Positions 1 through 12,016 of a stretch of 64,000 bases of DNA are shown here, one piece after another (positions within the stretch are counted from its first letter, which is position 1; each line of letters opens with the position of its first letter). Location of the stretch: the NCBI GenBank assembly GCA_942486035.1, contig CALNXK010000517.1, positions 7,501-71,500 on the forward strand, in the 5' to 3' direction. The position numbers and the translations under genes were made by a program. The notes below the pieces were generated by a model that searched no databases, was not told the DNA's origin, and saw only the letters and a list, made by a program, of their open reading frames with translations. The DNA is from Porites lobata. Taxonomy: Eukaryota > Cnidaria > Anthozoa > Scleractinia > Poritidae.

Positions 1-35
1 AGAAATTTCTCGTCGACTGTGTATACCTTCGAATC

Positions 36-1382
36 TCAAACTTTAATCGGCGGACATGTTATACCAAATTCGCTGGCAAGCGTATCGGTAGTTTCTAAAC
101 TGCTCCATTCTAGCTTACGGCCTTGTTTTATCTCAAGTCCGACTTGGTTATAATGTCGCTCTAGAACTTGCAAACAGGTATTGGTAAGGTCACCTTTACA
201 TGGGTGCTTATCAACACCTCCCTGAAGATCGTGGACAAAAAAGAGTAAATTATTGCTTGGCGACGCGGAATGATTAGAACATATATCCAAATTATTTCCT
301 GCTGCTTTGTGTGATAAGCAATAACTGGTAAAGACATTTTCGTTGAAAGCCGACCCAGCGTTACCATGATAACCTGTTTGAGGCTCGGAAAGAACAGTTT
401 CTATATCTTCGGGCCTAATGGTGTGGCCACTTGGAAATCTTTTATTATATTCTTTTAGGTCATCGCACATTTCAAAATTCCAGTCATAGCGATCTCTCTC
501 AAAGTACCATGCATAAGAGAGGATGACGCTGACTGGAGAGATAAAAGTCGTGTAAAACTTTCTGAAGGCTTCCTCAAAGTTATTTGTATTTAAATGTTTT
601 AGGATATGCTCTCTGCAGTGAGTGACCGTGTCTCGGTACATATATACCGGAAAATACGTCATAAAATCAGCGACAAATGGTAATCCTAGCGCCCGTTTAG
701 TAGTATCTGCCCAGTTATATACCCAGCTCCTGTAGAATGTGCAGGCGGAGCCTAAGGCTCGTACCATTGTCCCATTAAAATTGTGGACTTAGTTACTGGG
801 GTAAAAAGGCTGAGTCACTGTCCATCCAAGCAATGACGGTGTCATTTGAAAGTAGGTCGATGAAAAACTGCTCCAAAGTTGTCTGTTATAACTGGGGTGT
901 CTTAGGCGAGCCTTGAAACTCCAGAGTTCCTTTGTCCTTTGGAAGGGCCTCATAAAAGAATTCAAGTCTACGATCAGGAAAGTATTTTTGGGCAAGTGTT
1001 TTTAATTTTTCGGCAAATTCATGATCCTCGTGTGATTCTTCATCAAGTCCTACGACTAAATTTCCAAAGGAAGGAGGCCAGAAGAGAACGGAAGTCCTGA
1101 AAACGTTACACAAATAACGCTGCCTGTGATCTGGTCGTTTGCCAGACATCCTTACGAACACACTTATTGAGGTATCTGGGGTGTGCTTTGTTGTCCCTAA
1201 GATCTCTTTGTTTGCCACAGGTCTTGCGGTGCTGTGGCTGCTAACTGAGACTGGGGAGGTTTTGTAGAACCAAGGTAGCGAAGTTCCCTTCCCGAGATCA
1301 CATGTGATATGAGTATCAGCATGGCGGAGAGGGCTAAAATAAGGCAGATGAGAACACCTGTTCTAACACTTCGTAAAACCAT
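36..1382 (-). pseudogene. Glycosyltransferase-like type II membrane protein, broken copy
   Basis: This is the counterpart of the open gene at 55389-57038 and nearly identical to it. It reads from an ATG at 1382 to a stop at 36, but in at least four frames. It keeps the N-terminal signal-anchor helix (about residues 9-29), one stem repeat instead of five, and the region around the acidic D-S-D motif. The frame changes come from single-base length differences in A or C runs near 775, 808, 864 and 1290, plus a change near 893. It is either a decayed paralog or an intact gene with consensus errors, because every break except the one near 893 is a homopolymer-length difference. Only the last 243 codons (36-767) remain as one open frame. 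Confidence 0.75.
1164..1240 (-). repeat. Single copy of the 75-bp stem repeat
   Basis: This is one unit of the 75-bp repeat found five times at 56522-56897 in the other copy. It encodes a Thr/Ser/Lys-rich 25-residue segment of the membrane protein stem. Confidence 0.85.
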
Positions 1383-1702
1383 TGTCTAGTCAGTTGTATA
1401 GCTTTCTTCACATGGACTACTGCTACAAAAGAGAAAAGGAAAATGTTAATCGCATAAATGGTGCCATGTAGTGTAACGCAAGACAGTCTTGACAGTCTAG
1501 ATTCCACGCTGTGGGTTACGGATTCTAGGGACTAGATTCCGTATTTCTTACCAGTAGATCTTGCAGGGGCACCCAACGTCATTTTTCGGAAAATATCTGT
1601 TTGGAAGCACGATTTGAGATCTAGAATTATCGGAACATTTTTTGTAAAATTTCTTGCTTGTCTGCCTCCCCTAGGATTTTCGAACATCTAAAAATTGGTA
1701 TA

Positions 1703-2542
1703 CCTTATTATAGGAAATTAACGCTCCATAAAAGGTATTGGAAATTAACGCGACTTAAATCAACGCGAATTTAATGGAAAACGACTTTCGAATAAAGAAA
1801 ATTAACTCGAAAGAGGAGGTAGAATTTTATAATAAAGGAAATTAACGCGATTAAGACAAGGTGGTGACAACTAGAACAAATTTATTTCAACACTGGATGC
1901 AAAAAAATTCAAAACTGAACAAAACTGAGCTGACATCACATCTGACAGTGACAACGATGAAGATGAACCGAAATATTGTAAACCTTCGCCCTAGCTTTTG
2001 TGAAAGTTTGTAGTTAATTACGTTTTTTAGGTGTCAAGAATGTCTGGACAAGTTCCAAAATTGGGGTTAAAATAGTGGAAATTCATCCTCGGAGACCCAG
2101 GGGCAGATAGTGGGGGCGAGGGAAAGTCTAAACGGACGGAAAAATATGGCACGAAGAAAAGTAAAGAACGGCGAGAAGAGCCCCTGGGGACAATGTCTTA
2201 CCAGACCAGTTCCAAACGGTCGCCGCCGTTCTGCCTTCTGATTGGGCAGAAAAACACAAAAGTTTTCTGGCACCAATCAGAAGTCAGAACGGCGGCGACC
2301 GTTTGGAACTGGTCTGGTAAGACATTGTCCCCAGGGGCTCTTCTCGCCGTTCTTTACTTTTCTTCGTGCCATATTTTTCCGCCCGTTTAGACTTTCCCTC
2401 GCCCCCACTATCTGCCCCTGGGTCTCCGAGGATGGTGGAAATTAAGAGCGCGGAAATTAACGCTGCACTTAATTAAGGTCGCGGAAATTATCGCTCAACA
2501 AAATTAACGCGAATCATGGAGCGCTAATTTCCTATAATAAGG
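1703..2542. mobile_element. Nested TIR element with TA target duplication
   Basis: It begins CCTTATTATAGGAAATTA and ends with the inverted form. It sits inside the 1564-2810 element at a TA that is single in the uninterrupted family member near 29900. The body is AT-rich and repeats GGAAATTAACGC-like motifs. Without the further insertion at 2084-2434 it would match the 480-bp copy at 57358-57837. The TA duplication suggests a Tc1/mariner-type MITE. Confidence 0.85.
2084..2434. mobile_element. Long-TIR foldback MITE, 9-bp TSD (Mutator-like)
   Basis: This 351-bp element is almost entirely a palindrome, with arms of about 160 bp and very few mismatches, starting CATCCTCGGAGACCCAGG. It is flanked by 9-bp direct repeats GTGGAAATT (2075-2083 and 2435-2443). 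The paralogous site near 57730 has a single GTGGAAATT and no insert, which proves insertion after or during the segmental duplication. The 9-bp duplication and long TIRs fit a Mutator-like non-autonomous element. Confidence 0.93.
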
Positions 2543-2816
2543 TAATTGCCCATCTTAAACGGATTTTTGCCCTAAAAAGGTCACCTAGAATTTTCGGGAG
2601 CCGACCGTTTTTTTGGCTGAAATTTTCGAAAAGGTAAGTTTTAATCCCTATAATTTTCGGATCACTAGACTTTCAGCTAGGAAATCTGAACAGATGAAAA
2701 ATTTTTAGGAGATAAAAATATGCCCAGATATCTACCGTTTAGATACTAAAATACGTTTAATAATGCTATGTTTAAGTGGTTTTGAACTATATTCTCGTTG
2801 GGTGCTCCTGATCTTG

Positions 2817-5584
2817 GAGTCAGGATTCCTTGAGCCCTGGGTTCGGGATTCCAAAGCTCTGGATTCCTGACTCCACAAGCGGACGAGGAGAAGACTTTTG
2901 ACGCAGTATTTCGGTTGCCCTTGATATTACTCTCCCAGACGTTCTTTTAGAATACTACAGACCGGGGTACAATTGATAAGTTACAAACAGTTTGACTGCT
3001 TTGGTCAAAGCTGGCGAACGCTTGAACGATATTGACGAATATTAAGGCTCAGAATTACGTGTCTGAGATAACCAAGAAACCGATGTCTCGCAACGTTGAA
3101 GATTTCAAGGTTATTGCACGTAGAGTAGATGAAAAAAGAGACACCTTCACACTGATATGAAAAATGTAAGTATAACTACAGTGTATACCGACGATTTCCA
3201 AAGACAGCGTACGTTGTTTTTCACTGAACTCTATTATCTATTGCCACGATACTCGCACTTACAAAAACTTGAGATGTACGTTACGTCTTGTGAGTGGCTG
3301 GTAGTGAGGACAAAAAAACAGAATTGCGTTGGAGGGACATGACGAGGAAAAACAATAGAAATGTGTTGCTGGTGCGAGTTAAACAATGGTCTTGTTGGGT
3401 TGGTGGCGACTGAGGTGAAACAATGGAAACAAGACGCTGAAAGGCGTTCTCAGGGCTGCCCTTGACGTAGACTGATATATTGTAAACGCATTTTTTCAAC
3501 CCATACCGATAGACGGGCCTCATTCAACTGATTGCACTGTGTCTATTGCAACCTTGTCAATTTTAAAGATCACCCGCATTTTGAATTTATCGGCTCGTTC
3601 TCTAACCAATCAAAGAATATAGATTAAAAGGTCAATAACAGTAGTGTTGTCCCAGCATTTTCGGCCTGGACAAGTACCAGCTAAGTACCAGCCAATTTGT
3701 GGCTCATAACTAAAATGCGCGGGAAACCTGCTTAATTTATGCGAAACATGTTCACGCAAGTACCAGTAATGACCTCACCACACCATAAGGATAGCTCATT
3801 AATAAAATGCAAAGGAAACGTCTTAATTCATGTGGGTATGCTAAAATGTCAACTTGGCAAAGTAAAACAAAAGGATCACGAAGTATGTTCAGGCAATTAC
3901 TAGTTTAAATTGAATGTTTTTATTACAGTTCTTGACTACTAAGTTGCAATGGCTATACGACTGAATTAAAATGTAGTCATTGCATCTGTATATCACCTCT
4001 AATATGTGGGGGTACAGATTACATCATATTACCTCTTGAGTCAGTTGTAATGTGTATCGTGCTGTATATTTTGGTTGGTTTAGAAAACAAGAGAAGTTCT
4101 CTGAAACATCAGCTGGTTTGTAAAATGCGTAAGACAATTAGAAAATGAAAAAAAATTAACTTTCACCACAAACACAAAGTTCACAAAGAAATTAATTTTA
4201 GAGTTATTTAATAAAAGGGTCATCTAACAGAACCTTCTTCTGCAATGAAAACAATCTGGATGGGAGTGGGGGGTGAAGTCTCTTTGAACTTAAAAATACT
4301 GAGGAGAGGGGGCCTCATCAACAAGTTTTGGAAATCAGGGTGTAATAAGGGATAAAAATATTGTGGCTTCCATTGCGGGGGCGGAAGGGATGTCGATTTT
4401 TCTGGAATAACTAATCCAACCAACCCAGACTGCTGGCTAACGTTACACATCTTTTTACCACAACTTACTGAATTATTCACCATAAATTAACTCATGGCTG
4501 CACGAAGAAAAACAGATAAAAAAATACGGTTCTGAAAGGCAAAGCACATAATAAAACTTACCACTTATGTAGTTGCACATTTTTTAGTTTTTTTTTTCAA
4601 CTTTCACAACTCTCCTTCATTTTATTTTATTACTTCATCGCGCTTTCAAAACAAGAACACAAACATGACATCGGGTTGTTGGGTAGAGCTATAGTGGCAT
4701 TAAGGACCACCTCGAATAATAGCCTGCGAACAGCAGACGTATTTCCGGTCGTCGAGAAGTGCCGGTTCAACTTCAAGTCTTTAAATTAAATAAAGAAAAG
4801 GTTAATTAATTAGTTGTTGCGCGGTAATTCTTAGTAACGAGAAAATTTGGTCCTTAGTTAGTGTTTTGCAATTTAGTTTTCAATCAAAGTTTTATAACAC
4901 CTCTGAGACCTCCTTAAAACTATCTTCACAGACTGTCTTCAGGATACGAAGGTAAGTGTTATTAGAAACCAAATTCCCTTCCTGGAAAGGCGTTTGCAGC
5001 TGCGATATCGAAATAGTAAGTAATTTACGATCTTCGTTTGTTCAAGTGGTACGTTCGTTCACACTTCTACTTCGAAGTTCGCATAATAATCAGTTTTCTC
5101 CAACTCATTAAAACTTGGGTTGAGCTACGCGCCTTCACACCTCTTAATTTCTCTGTTCTAAGTTGAATCAGTTTTAAGCGAATTTTACTCACTTTACTAA
5201 CTTAAAACTAAAATCTGTTTTGATAAATCTCAGAAAAATTTCACCATTCTGACTAGCGATTTCAATGCAAAATTTTCACAGTAGCAGCCGGAAACAGTTC
5301 AATTACGGTTTCTTTTGATCCTATATTTATAAACACTCCTAAACACCTATTTTTCGCACATGAATGCTATCGCTCTTTCTTAAGCACTCTGTAAGCTAGG
5401 ATATATTCAGTTTTAGTTCTGGTCAAGCTCGTCACTGCTACACAGAAGAAGATTAGACCAAGTTAAACTGTCAAGTCCTGTTGGTCTATTCCTACAAAAT
5501 CTGTACCCCCACACTTACACAGGAAAATGCGAGTGACGAAAATTAAAAAAAAAAACGACAATGAAAATAGGAAATCTGGATTTA
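2817..5584. other. Non-coding part of the left duplication copy
   Basis: I see no supportable gene. Short open frames here recur in the right copy but show no domain or codon signal. Landmarks are a moderately G-rich stretch (4260-4390) that is expanded in the other copy, and a fragment beginning TAGCCTGCGAACAGCAG at 4724 that matches a sequence inserted in the retroelement at 21937. Confidence 0.7.
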
Positions 5585-5593
5585 ACTGCTAGC

Positions 5594-7137
5594 CAGGCAG
5601 TGTGCGTCACGACCCACAAAGGTTCATGGGTAAAACTGTTACTGTGCCTCATTTCAATCGTGACACGGTCGAGTTTGCATCTCGTAAGAGAAATGAATCA
5701 AACCGGGGATCAAAACACTGCTGCCTTTTCCGAAAAACATTACTGAAGAGAGCGATTTCGAGAATTTTCAATATCTCATAGTGGCCTTAGATGCTTGCTA
5801 TTGGCTTCACAAGACAATTTCAAGAAGTTTATCGCGATTCGGAGACGATCGTGCGATCTAGCCGACTTTGAGCGGCGACTAATTTCCTGCTTCTCATAAG
5901 ATTTTATGTACTGTTTGGTTTATATGTATGTATTTATCTCATGGTGAAAGAGATCTGTAGTTCATACCTGGATTTGCTTAACTAAAAATAATTCGTCCAT
6001 TAGAAGTGTTTATATATTTGATGGACTTTGTTACCGGCAAAGGGGGAGCGTGCAAACAGCAAGGTGAGAAATCGTCTCTCATAACAATTTTACTTTCATC
6101 GACAAGTTTATACTATTTTGAAAACAGTGCCCGTTTGAAATCCTTATGCGCAAATAAATCTTCTATGAGGCAAGGGGAAAACAGACCGAAAGAGCCGAAC
6201 AGCTGCGGCACAATCGGAATTTCACCGAAGCTACAGTCGCAGAAATAAACAGTGAAATAAACCACGATCTTGTCTGTGCGGTCATTGAAGTGAGCGCAGT
6301 ATATATCGATTTTGTTATAAAGTAAAACCTAACCTCACAGTTTTAAAATCCTTTATGATGTTGTCTGGATCTTCGATAATGGTTTTGTGTTTTGGTAGAG
6401 ATTTATAACAATTTATTCCCTTACATAAGTTTGCACAAAGATTTGCATACACATAGCACACACCGCATGCAAATTACATTAAGTCACGCTTTCAGTTTCC
6501 GCACTGGGTTATGAAAAATGTTTTTTTTTCCAAAGGTTATTACAATATTCAAACTTAGTTACCTTTTGTGGTTTAAAATAGCACAAACTCTTCCTGGATT
6601 TGGCGTTACTCGCTTCACGTCGGCTTTCGCTTCGGCATGTTTTCTCAGCCAGTTTCCCAGGAGTTGTGCCACTTGGCTAAGACGATGTCTTAATTCCAAG
6701 ACACTTTCAACGGCTCATAACGAGAAAACTAACAGGGGTAGACCCGGGTAGATCCCGAAATTTGCAAAGAAGAAAGGTTGAAGTAACAAGATGGCCAAAA
6801 TAATTCGATAAAACCGCTAACAGTAACCAGCAATAAATCCAAGAAGAACGGCAAAAACAACACTCAAATCATCATGGCAGCCTGCACATAACTGAGTAAT
6901 TCAAACTTGTCACAAACGCTCAAGAAAGCAAAATATTTAAAAGTAACGCAACTGCTATCAAGATAAAGTGTTCCAACAACTTTCCACGGCGGTATAGTGT
7001 CGAAATTACTAACACAAGCTTGGAATAAAGCGAAAATTTCACCACATATACCTCTGAAAATGGCTCTTTCCGAGCGCGAAAATCACTCTACAAATGACGC
7101 ATTCTGATTGGTCGAATCTCGTGACGCACACCGCCTG
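5594..7137. mobile_element. 1.5-kb TIR element present only in the left copy
   Basis: The left terminus CAGGCAGTGTGCGTCACGA and the inverted right terminus (one mismatch) bound 1544 bp. The insert is flanked by direct repeats ACTGCTAGC (5585-5593 and 7138-7146). The right copy has the single site (one mismatch) at about 61403-61411. The duplication reads as 9 bp (8 if the last base is chance), so hAT-like or Mutator-like are both possible. No transposase frame is evident. A minus-strand frame at about 6585-6715 looks exon-like but is unidentified. Confidence 0.88.
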
Positions 7138-7146
7138 ACTGCTAGC

Positions 7147-8495
7147 GACATAGCAACAACGTGCCACGCATTCAAACTGCAATATACAAACTACTAGCGT
7201 AAGTCGCTTTATTATGTATCTGAGCGGGCAAGATAATCCCATCTGGCCTGCTCAGGATTTTCTGAGTTCGCCCCACAAAAAAAGTTCTCTTTTCGGCCAT
7301 TATAATAAATCCTTTATTGACCAGCAAGCTTGTTCGCTCAAGATGGTTAGATTTTTTTCCTCGTTCATTGTTGCATTTTTATTAACCTGATCAACTTGGC
7401 CAATATTCAGCCATCTTATATATAATGCACACTCACTTGGGAATAAAGTAATATGAAGAGAACACATTAGGAAAATTAGCATAACGCGCTTATACAGGGA
7501 GCTGCTGAAGAATAGGTCTAGTGTACGTGTAAGGTCTGTGTTTTGTAAACCAACAATTGCAACTAAGAATCTACTGAAGACACAGCCTTTAAAGAGAAAT
7601 TAGCGAGACATTCGGCAGAAAAAGGTAATGAAACACCAATAAAATATGTAAATTGTTTCTCGCCGTTGCGGATCGTTCCTATCGCCAAATGGCGTATAAC
7701 AAAACATTGAGAAGACATTGAACAATACCCGCAGCACAACACACAAGCCAACCATCAATGGTTTCCGCTGCAACACCAAGAAACTGCATGCCGAGAAAAA
7801 ATGAAGGCTATTCAGGAATATAAATCCAGAATGTATGATTGCTTTTGGAGGTGACCACGCTTGAGTGCTCACAGAAATGGTAGAATTTGCTGCCTTGCCG
7901 TTCCCGTTCTCAATAAACATAAAATTTGGCCATTTCACGTCGAAGTTGTGCGCAAGGACGGTAAAGAAATTTGCCAAAAAGCGTCATGCACGTTCTGAGC
8001 TATTATAAACCTATTACTTTGACCGTCCCGTTGACTAATCGCCGTCGTGGTCCTGTCTATCAACGACGCTCGTAAGCTTGCCTTTGAACGATTTTGGAAG
8101 GCGGACATTACCAAAGCAAAACTACAGTGGAAGAACTACTTTCCAAATTCCATATAAAGTAATGAGCACGAACGTGAAGAATATATTTTCAACATGACCA
8201 TCATGCTGATAATTTATCAAAGGCGCATACTTAGTTGATTGATTTCCTTTGTTTCGCGCGGGGAACGATTACTTGTTTTCCTTTAAAGGAACACTTACCT
8301 AAACAGCTTCTACGTTGACTTAGAAACCTAAAATATCCAGACTGAAGTAAACTGAATCAATTTTTCTTCAAATACATCGTAGTCATCGTACTTCACTCCC
8401 TCCTCAAATATTAACGACTGTATTTGCTTTGGCGAACTTTCCAATTCAGAACACGTGATGTTCTCAAGGGAATTTGTATTATGCTAGTATGAGCG
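7147..8495. other. End of left duplication copy and flank, no gene seen
   Basis: Up to 7667 this matches 61412-61936. The segment 7215-7425 belongs to a dispersed repeat family also found at 24510-24680 (diverged) and 61490-61705, recognisable by a GGCCAT-TATAATAAA core. From 7668 to 8495 the sequence has no counterpart in the window. A 125-codon minus-strand frame (7600-7977) crosses the duplication edge and is not convincing. Confidence 0.6.
7215..7425. repeat. Dispersed repeat family, member 1
   Basis: This is shared with 61490-61705 (as part of the duplication) and, in diverged form, with 24510-24680. Common features are a GAGCGGGCA segment, a TATAATAAA segment and a TTTATTGA-CAAGC segment in the same order. 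No termini could be defined. Confidence 0.6.
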
Positions 8496-8533
8496 TGGCA
8501 AGTAATTCATGGCAGTCTCCATATAGACTCCCT
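8496..8533 (+). repeat. Left terminal inverted repeat
   Basis: These 38 bp are identical to the reverse complement of 13278-13315. About 25 bp of diverged sequence separates it from the first array unit. Confidence 0.9.
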
Positions 8534-8547
8534 AATATATTAGTGCA

Positions 8548-10500
8548 ATATTGTATACCCCTATATATCCTGTGTACCCATGTTTACCCTAGTAATACTG
8601 TATACCCTGTATACCCCTATATAACCTGTTTACCCATGTTTACCCTAGTAATACTGTATACCCTGTATACCCCTATATATCCTGTTTACCCTTGATCACC
8701 CTAGTAATACTGTATACCCTGTATACCCCTATATATCCTGTTTACCCTTGATCACCCTAGTAATACTGTATACCCATTTTACCCCTATATATCTTGTGTA
8801 CCCATGTTTACCCTAGTAGTACTGTATACCCTGTATACCCCTATATACCTTGTGCACCCATGTTTACCCTAGTAATACTGTATACCCTGTATACCCCTAT
8901 ATACCTTGTGCACCTATGTTTACCCTAGTAATACTGTATACCCTGTATACCCCTATATACCTTGTGCACCCATGTTTACCCTAACAGTACTGTATACCCT
9001 GTATACCCCTATATATCTTGTGTACCCATGTTTACCCTAGTAGTACTGTATACCCTGTATACCCCTATATACCTTGTGCACCCATGTTTACCCTAGTAAT
9101 ACTGTATACCCTGTATACCCCTATATATCTTGTGTACCCATGTTTACCCTAGTAGTACTGTATACCCTGTATACCCCTATATACCTTGTGCACCCATGTT
9201 TACCCTAGTAATACTGTATACCCTGTATACCCCTATATACCTTGTGCACCTATGTTTACCCTAGTAATACTGTATACCCTGTATACCTCTATATATCTTG
9301 TGTACCCATGTTTACCCTAGTAGTACTGTATACCCTGTATACCCCTATATATCGTGTGTACCCGTGTATATCCTGTGTACCCATGAATACCCTAGTAATA
9401 CTGTATACCTTGTATACCCCTATATATCCTGTGTACCCATGTTTACCCTAGTAATACTGTATACCCTGTATACCCCTATATATCTTGTGTACCCATGTTT
9501 ACCCTAGTAGTACTGTATACCCTGTATACCCCTATATATCTTGTGTACCCATGTTTACCCTAGTAGTACTGTATACCCTGTATACCCCTATATACCTTGT
9601 GCACCCTTGTTTACCCTAGTAATACTGTATACCCTGTATACCCCTATATACCTTGTGCACCCATGTTTACCCTAGTAATACTGTATACCCTGTATACCCC
9701 TATATACCTTGTGAACCCTTGATTACCCTAGTAATACTGTATACCCTGCATACCCCTATATACCTTGTGCACCCATGTTTACCCTAATAGTACTGTATAC
9801 CCTGTACACCCCTATATATCTTGTGTACCCATGTTTACCCTAGTAGTACTGTATACCCTGTATACCCCTATATATCCTGTGTACCCATGAATACCCTAGT
9901 AATACTGTATACCTTGTATACCCCTATATATCCTGTGTACCCATGTTTACCCTAGTAATACTGTATACCCTGTATACCCCTATATATCTTGTGTACCTAT
10001 GTTTACCCTAGTAGTGCTGTATACCCTGTATACCCCTATATACCTTGTGAACCCATGTTTACCCAAGTAATACTGTATACCCTGTATACCCCTATATATC
10101 TTGTGTACCCATGTTTAGCCTAGTAGTACTGTATACCCTTTATACCCCTATATACCTTGTGCACCCATGTTTACCCTAATAGTACTGTACACCCTGTATA
10201 CCCCTATATATCATGTGTACCCATGTTTACCCTAAAAATACTGTATACCCTGTATACCCCTATATATCCTGTGTACCCATTAATACCCTAGTAATACTGC
10301 ATACCTTGTATACCCCTATATATCCTGTGTACCCATGTTTACCCTAGTAATACTGTTTACCTGGTATACCCTTGTATGTCCTGTTTACCCATGTTTACCG
10401 TAGTAATACTGTACACCCTGTATACCCATATATACCTTGTGCACCCATGTTTACCCTAGTAGTACTGTATACCCTGTATAGCCTTGTATATCCTTTGTAT
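8548..10500 (+). repeat. 56-bp minisatellite array, forward orientation
   Basis: About 35 copies of a 56-bp unit containing TACCCTAGTAATACTG and CTGTATACCCCTATATA. The unit is itself built of degenerate TGTRTACCC motifs. The plus strand is rich in C and poor in G. Variants are not random: TATATATCTTGTG/AGTAGTACTG and TATATACCTTGTGCACC/AGTAATACTG forms alternate, which indicates higher-order (dimer or larger) amplification. Long Tyr/Pro/Val frames across the array arise because 56 is not a multiple of 3 and the unit lacks stops. They are not genes. Confidence 0.97.
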
Positions 10501-12016
10501 ATATATCCTTTCCATTGCATAGAAAAAGTCGGGTATCTTTTTATGCCTGTATGATCAGTCTTTGAGTGATACAAGGACAACTTTTTTGTTACGTGTTAAT
10601 GACTCAGTATCTTTTGTAGAGGAATGGCTTGTTCGACAAGGGCTTCAAAAGCTCATTTTTGTCACCTTACTCCGACTTACTTTCTTTTGTCTTTTGGTCT
10701 AATTAATTTTATTCATTGTCACTAAAATTAAAGATTTAAAGCGGAGGTTTTGTATTTTGGACAACCAAATTAGGAAGTTTGTGAACGGATGTCAGCATGC
10801 ACCTGCTAGAATCCCCCTGGCATTGGGTTTGGTTGTCCAACGGCTTTCCTGAGGTCGTTAAGTCGCACCTGTCTGCCTGCTCGGTCCTAAATTTCAGTAC
10901 ACCACCATTTTTCAATGGAAAATGTAACTATATGTTGAATCACAGTAAAACATTGGAAAGACGGTTGAGGGTCTGAAATAGTGGACCACAATTTGATTCC
11001 GCTCCAATCCGTTTTACCAATTTCGTAATTTCCCTGCATAGTCGGTTTACAGATACGACAGCTCGACTGCGCACGTTTATTCTAAAACATCTTAGTTTAT
11101 TTTTGAACGCACACCTTGCAACGGAGAGTGTTGCTAACAATCCCAAATATTTATACGGGACTCTTTTATGCTATTCAAAGACACGTTGTAACACAGTGCG
11201 CATGCTTGCCCTCTTTACAAAGTAAAAACATCTAGCTAACAGCCCGAAACCCTTTACCGGCGCGGTTAGACTAAGACCATGCAGGTAATGATCAAGGGGC
11301 CAAGGAACTGATTATTAGGTTTTAAAATCACTCTCTTGGGACATCTTCTATGTGCAGTAATTTATTACAATAACAACAACAGCAATAAGCTTTATTTGCA
11401 TGACTATAACAAAGTATTACAGTGCACAAGCTACTTGAATTAAATTATGGTTCCTTTTTAAATTAAATATTTGAAATAATGTTAAATATATTAATCACTG
11501 ATTATTTTCAACCATCAGTAGGATCAGAAACCCCGAAACTAGAACTCTGAAGGGAAACGAGAAACTGTTCGAGTTATCGCAGTCGATTGCCATGTTAAAA
11601 CTGATCAGTTTTTCAGCACTTCAGTGTATGGTACAGAGAAAATTTATCAGAAATGCTAACATGATTAGGTATTTTTTATATAAGAAAACGTGATCTGTTC
11701 GATTCACCAATGAAAATCAAAATTTGTTTTAAACTAGCGTTTTTCTCAGTAACATGAGGGCATCCCGGTGGAGTTAAAAGAACCTGAGAAATCAAGTTAT
11801 CTAGGTCAATTTCGGGCGTAAATTTTAGTGACTCTTTCTTATCACGGGCAAGGAAATTCGGATAAAAATGACTGGAAAGTGGGGTGAAATATAGCTAGGG
11901 GTCAATGTTTTTATAAAACTTGTACAAGTGTGATTTACAAGTGTAGCTATTGTTTTCACACTCTTCTCTTCGAAGTTATCCGAGTTCGAGCCTTAATGTT
12001 TAGGATAATTATAACA
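10501..12016. other. Core of the foldback element, no gene recognised
   Basis: About 1.5 kb of ordinary AT-rich sequence between the arrays. The longest frames are below 70 codons and have no recognisable motif. There is no transposase, so the element would be non-autonomous if mobile. Confidence 0.6.

Larger units (their letters stand above)
1564..2810. mobile_element. TIR element (hAT-like, 6-bp TSD) with two nested insertions
   Basis: The termini are CAGGGGCACCCAACG and its inverted complement (one mismatch at the right end). They are flanked by the 6-bp direct repeat ATCTTG at 1558-1563 and 2811-2816. The same family occurs without insertions at 29761-30158, also with a 6-bp duplication (GAATGT), and with one insertion at 57220-58105. 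No transposase is encoded. CAGGG-type ends with 6-bp duplications suggest a hAT-related MITE; the superfamily is inferred. Confidence 0.9.
1..7667. repeat. Left copy of a segmental duplication
   Basis: This stretch matches 55354-61936 in the same orientation with only scattered substitutions. The copy may extend left of the window. Colinearity is broken by three differences: an inner element at 2084-2434 and an element at 5594-7137 are present only here, and 58995-59512 is present only in the other copy. Similarity stops near 7667, where this copy continues into unlike sequence and the right copy enters an AT-rich polymerase-bearing element. Confidence 0.95.

Noticed and set aside
2193..2445. 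Frames in the 2084-2434 element
   Set aside because: Mirror-image frames produced by the palindrome; the element is non-coding.
7600..7977. 125-codon minus-strand frame
   Set aside because: It straddles the edge of the segmental duplication and is not maintained in the right copy; no domain.
8474..9507. Tyr/Pro/Val-rich open frames of 69-73 codons in the minisatellite (also 10372-10554 and 13158-13517)
   Set aside because: They are translations of the 56-bp repeat, which shifts frame every unit and lacks stops. No start context or conservation.
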